Shown here: positions 60,527 through 61,864 of the stretch, in pieces | Layout of the letters: every line of letters starts with the position of its first letter | Position numbering within the stretch: the first letter of the stretch is position 1 | From: Chitinophagaceae bacterium | GTDB lineage: Bacteria > Bacteroidota > Bacteroidia > Chitinophagales > Chitinophagaceae | Reading direction: 5' to 3' | Assembly (NCBI GenBank): GCA_016710935.1 | Contig: JADJTY010000010.1 | Coordinates: 1 to 61,864, forward strand | Length of the DNA stretch: 61,864 nt | The notes under the pieces: model-generated | What the model saw: only the letters and a program-made list of their open reading frames with translations | Database searches by the model: none | Told to the model about the DNA's origin: nothing | Position numbers and translations under genes: made by a program

Positions 60527-60722
60527 CGTTGGGTTTCCAGCAAAGGCTGGCCGGACATTGGAGCAATGGTCATTTTATCGCTTTTGTGCTTCATCTGGGC
60601 TGGACCAACATTTCCTGGGCTTTTGTTTGTTAACCTGTACTTTTATATTTTTAATCAACGGCAGTTCGGGGCGGACGGGCAATGAATTCCAGCCCTGCAG
60701 CAAAGCCCCTGCCCGTTAGTGC
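60521..60722 (+). repeat. attC-like cassette site G
   Basis: CGCTAAC at 60521-60527 is the reverse complement of the first seven bases of cassette 7 (GTTAGCG). Arms GGGTTTCCAGCAAAGGCTGG and CCAGCCCTGCAGCAAAGCCC are partly complementary. It ends with GTTAGTGC at 60715-60722, the start of cassette 8, whose own closing site must lie beyond the window. It is the closest relative of site C. Confidence 0.8.
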
Positions 60723-60959
60723 CAATGTAAAGGACAAATGTAATACGGTGAGGCGCTTATCCAAATCGACATCAACAATATCCATCGAACCCTTCTCAAA
60801 CAAATTCTCCACAACATTCTACTTTTCATAAGAATTTTGCTTGATTAGTATCTTATTTTGAGCATGTTATAAAATAATTCGAAAAATATTTGGTAATGTA
60901 ATTAGATATTTAGACATTTGTCTAATTATATAATTAATATACTTATTAAACATAAATAA

Positions 60960-61205
60960 ATGAACGATATTTTAAAGCCTTGAACGACCCAGCACGAAGG
61001 AAATTCTTAAAATGTTACGTAAACGGGACATGACAGCAGGGAACATTTTTGCCAGAATTTGATATGACAGCACCAAGGGTATTTCGCATCATCTTGACAA
61101 ACTAAAAAGAGCGGGGCTAGTAACAATAAAGAAAACAAGGACAATTTGTTCTTTATTCAATTAACACAACAATTGTGGGCAATTTACTTCAATATATGTA
61201 CTAAC
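60960..61205 (+). pseudogene. SdpR-like ArsR-family repressor, frameshifted
   Basis: Pieces of a small winged-helix repressor: MNDILK at 60960, KALNDPARRKFLK, MLRKRDMTAGNIFARI, HHLDKLKRAGLVTIKK and NLLQYM-like sequence up to about 61205. KALNDPxRRxIL and TAGxI...HLDxLKRAGLV are the ArsR/SdpR hallmarks. At least three one-base shifts. It precedes the SdpI-like gene, its usual operon partner, which it represses. The 230 bp before it hold no other gene. Confidence 0.65.
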
Positions 61206-61215
61206 ATTAAAAAAA

Positions 61216-61864
61216 ATGGAAACCATGAACAAATATCTTAAAGAATTAATATTATGGGCTTTTATGGCATTCCCCTACGTTTACCTTGCAACAGTCTGGA
61301 ACAAATTGCCCGAACAAATTAGCCTTAGCACCATAGATGGAGTTGCGAATGAATGAGTCAAGCAAAACCTCTTTGCTATTTATTCCTGGAGCTTTAGGGA
61401 TTGGGATTTACTTTTTAATGCTCCTAATTCCAAGATAGACCCAAAAAGAAAATTCAACAAATGGGAGACAAGTATTACTCCTTGCGTTTTTATACTAACA
61501 ATTTTTATTCCTCTTAGCAACATATCTTTTATATTTAAGTGATACAGGAAGTATAAAAAATCCCAATATGCTACTTGCTTTAATAGGTATGTTATTCGCT
61601 ATCCATGGCAATTATTTTCAAACAATAAGAATGGAGTGTTTCATTGGAATTCGCACTCCACTGGACCTTGTGAAAAATGAGCAAGTGTGGAAGAATGCTC
61701 ATCGCTTAGGAGGTTGGTTGTGGATAATGGGCGGGATACTTATAAGCTATTCTTGCTTTTTCATTAGCGACAATCATATATATTCTATAGTGTTCAGTGC
61801 AATAATATTCCTACTTGTAATTGTGCCTATAGTTTTTCTTACACTGAATTTCAAAAAGAAAAAA
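61216..61864 (+). pseudogene. SdpI-family membrane immunity protein, frameshifted and partial
   Basis: From ATG 61216: YLKELILWAFMAFPYVYLAT, WNKLPEQISL, then in other frames SSKTSLLFIPGALGIGIYF, KIDPKRK, NPNMLLALIGMLFAIHGNYF and the diagnostic RMECFIGIRTPLDLVKNE, VWKNAHRLGGWLWIMGGIL, ending in a last membrane span at the right edge. These are the DUF1648 and SdpI regions of SdpI, which protects against SDP-type toxins. Frame changes near 61355, 61435 and 61520 break it. The stop is not in the window. Confidence 0.68.

Noticed and set aside
42401..60722. The ~200-bp repeats as a CRISPR array or as REP/MITE elements
   Set aside because: They are too long and are separated by kilobases of genes, not spacers. 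The cassette-specific complementarity between distant ends is not explained by independently inserted MITEs.

Overview
The window reads as a Bacteroidota chromosome, most likely a member of the Chitinophagaceae or a close relative. The evidence is moderate-to-low GC, promoters of the Bacteroidota type (TAnnTTTG at -7), secreted PKD and Cys-rich giants with a large outer-membrane barrel, propeller/Y_Y_Y sensor kinases, WG-repeat proteins, a kdsB-kdnB pair, and intergenic palindromes of the kind common in that group. Species cannot be fixed from the sequence alone.

Layout. (1) 1-5.5 kb: tail of a bestrophin-like channel, an M90/MtfA-like peptidase, a DEAD-box helicase, a WG-repeat protein and recX; the first four are broken by single-base shifts. 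(2) 5.5-28 kb, all on the minus strand: a secretion and cell-surface locus. In transcription order it has a 780-aa secreted protein with three FRWTP repeats, an 1855-aa PKD giant, a propeller histidine kinase, a NarL-type regulator, a second giant (about 1900 aa, now in four or five frame fragments), an Lgt-like enzyme, two tandem paralogous lipoproteins, an outer-membrane barrel and a small FRWTP protein. The two giants share a repeated Cys-rich module, and the 780-aa and 1855-aa proteins share a similar Cys-rich C-terminal domain. I know of no described system with this make-up. (3) 28-34 kb: a LytTR regulator remnant, an OmpA-like protein and an intact LytS/LytTR-type two-component pair. 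(4) 34-40 kb, plus strand: housekeeping genes dnaN, an SPFH protein, a DUF2007 protein, an SH3 protein, kdsB and kdnB, separated by palindromic repeats. (5) 40-61.9 kb, plus strand: a tyrosine recombinase followed by an integron-like gene-cassette array.

The array is the most striking feature. Seven copies of a roughly 200-bp imperfectly palindromic repeat (42.4, 44.5/46.0, 46.6, 49.3, 57.4, 59.3 and 60.5 kb) separate unrelated genes. In all six testable cassettes, the first 7-10 bases of the cassette (starting GTT...) are the reverse complement of the bases that open the repeat at the far end of that same cassette (...AAC), while the two ends of any one repeat do not match. That is the logic of R'/R'' in integron attC sites, where the cassette was once a circle. 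The adjacent recombinase, however, lacks the IntI-specific insertion, and the sites are longer than typical attC sites. Cassette cargo includes a retron-like reverse transcriptase with a recognisable ncRNA candidate, a nuclease-like fusion with a PIN-like domain, a whole TetR-controlled YbhGFSR-type efflux operon, a HipA-like kinase with DUF3037, an intradiol-dioxygenase relic, SdpR/SdpI and remnants of EEP and SUKH genes. One repeat is interrupted by an IS110-family element that carries a candidate bridge RNA.

Single-base frameshifts are very common at 0-5, 10-16, 40-42 and 57-62 kb and rare at 20-36 kb. Many sit in or beside homopolymers, so part of the damage may be sequencing error and part real decay.
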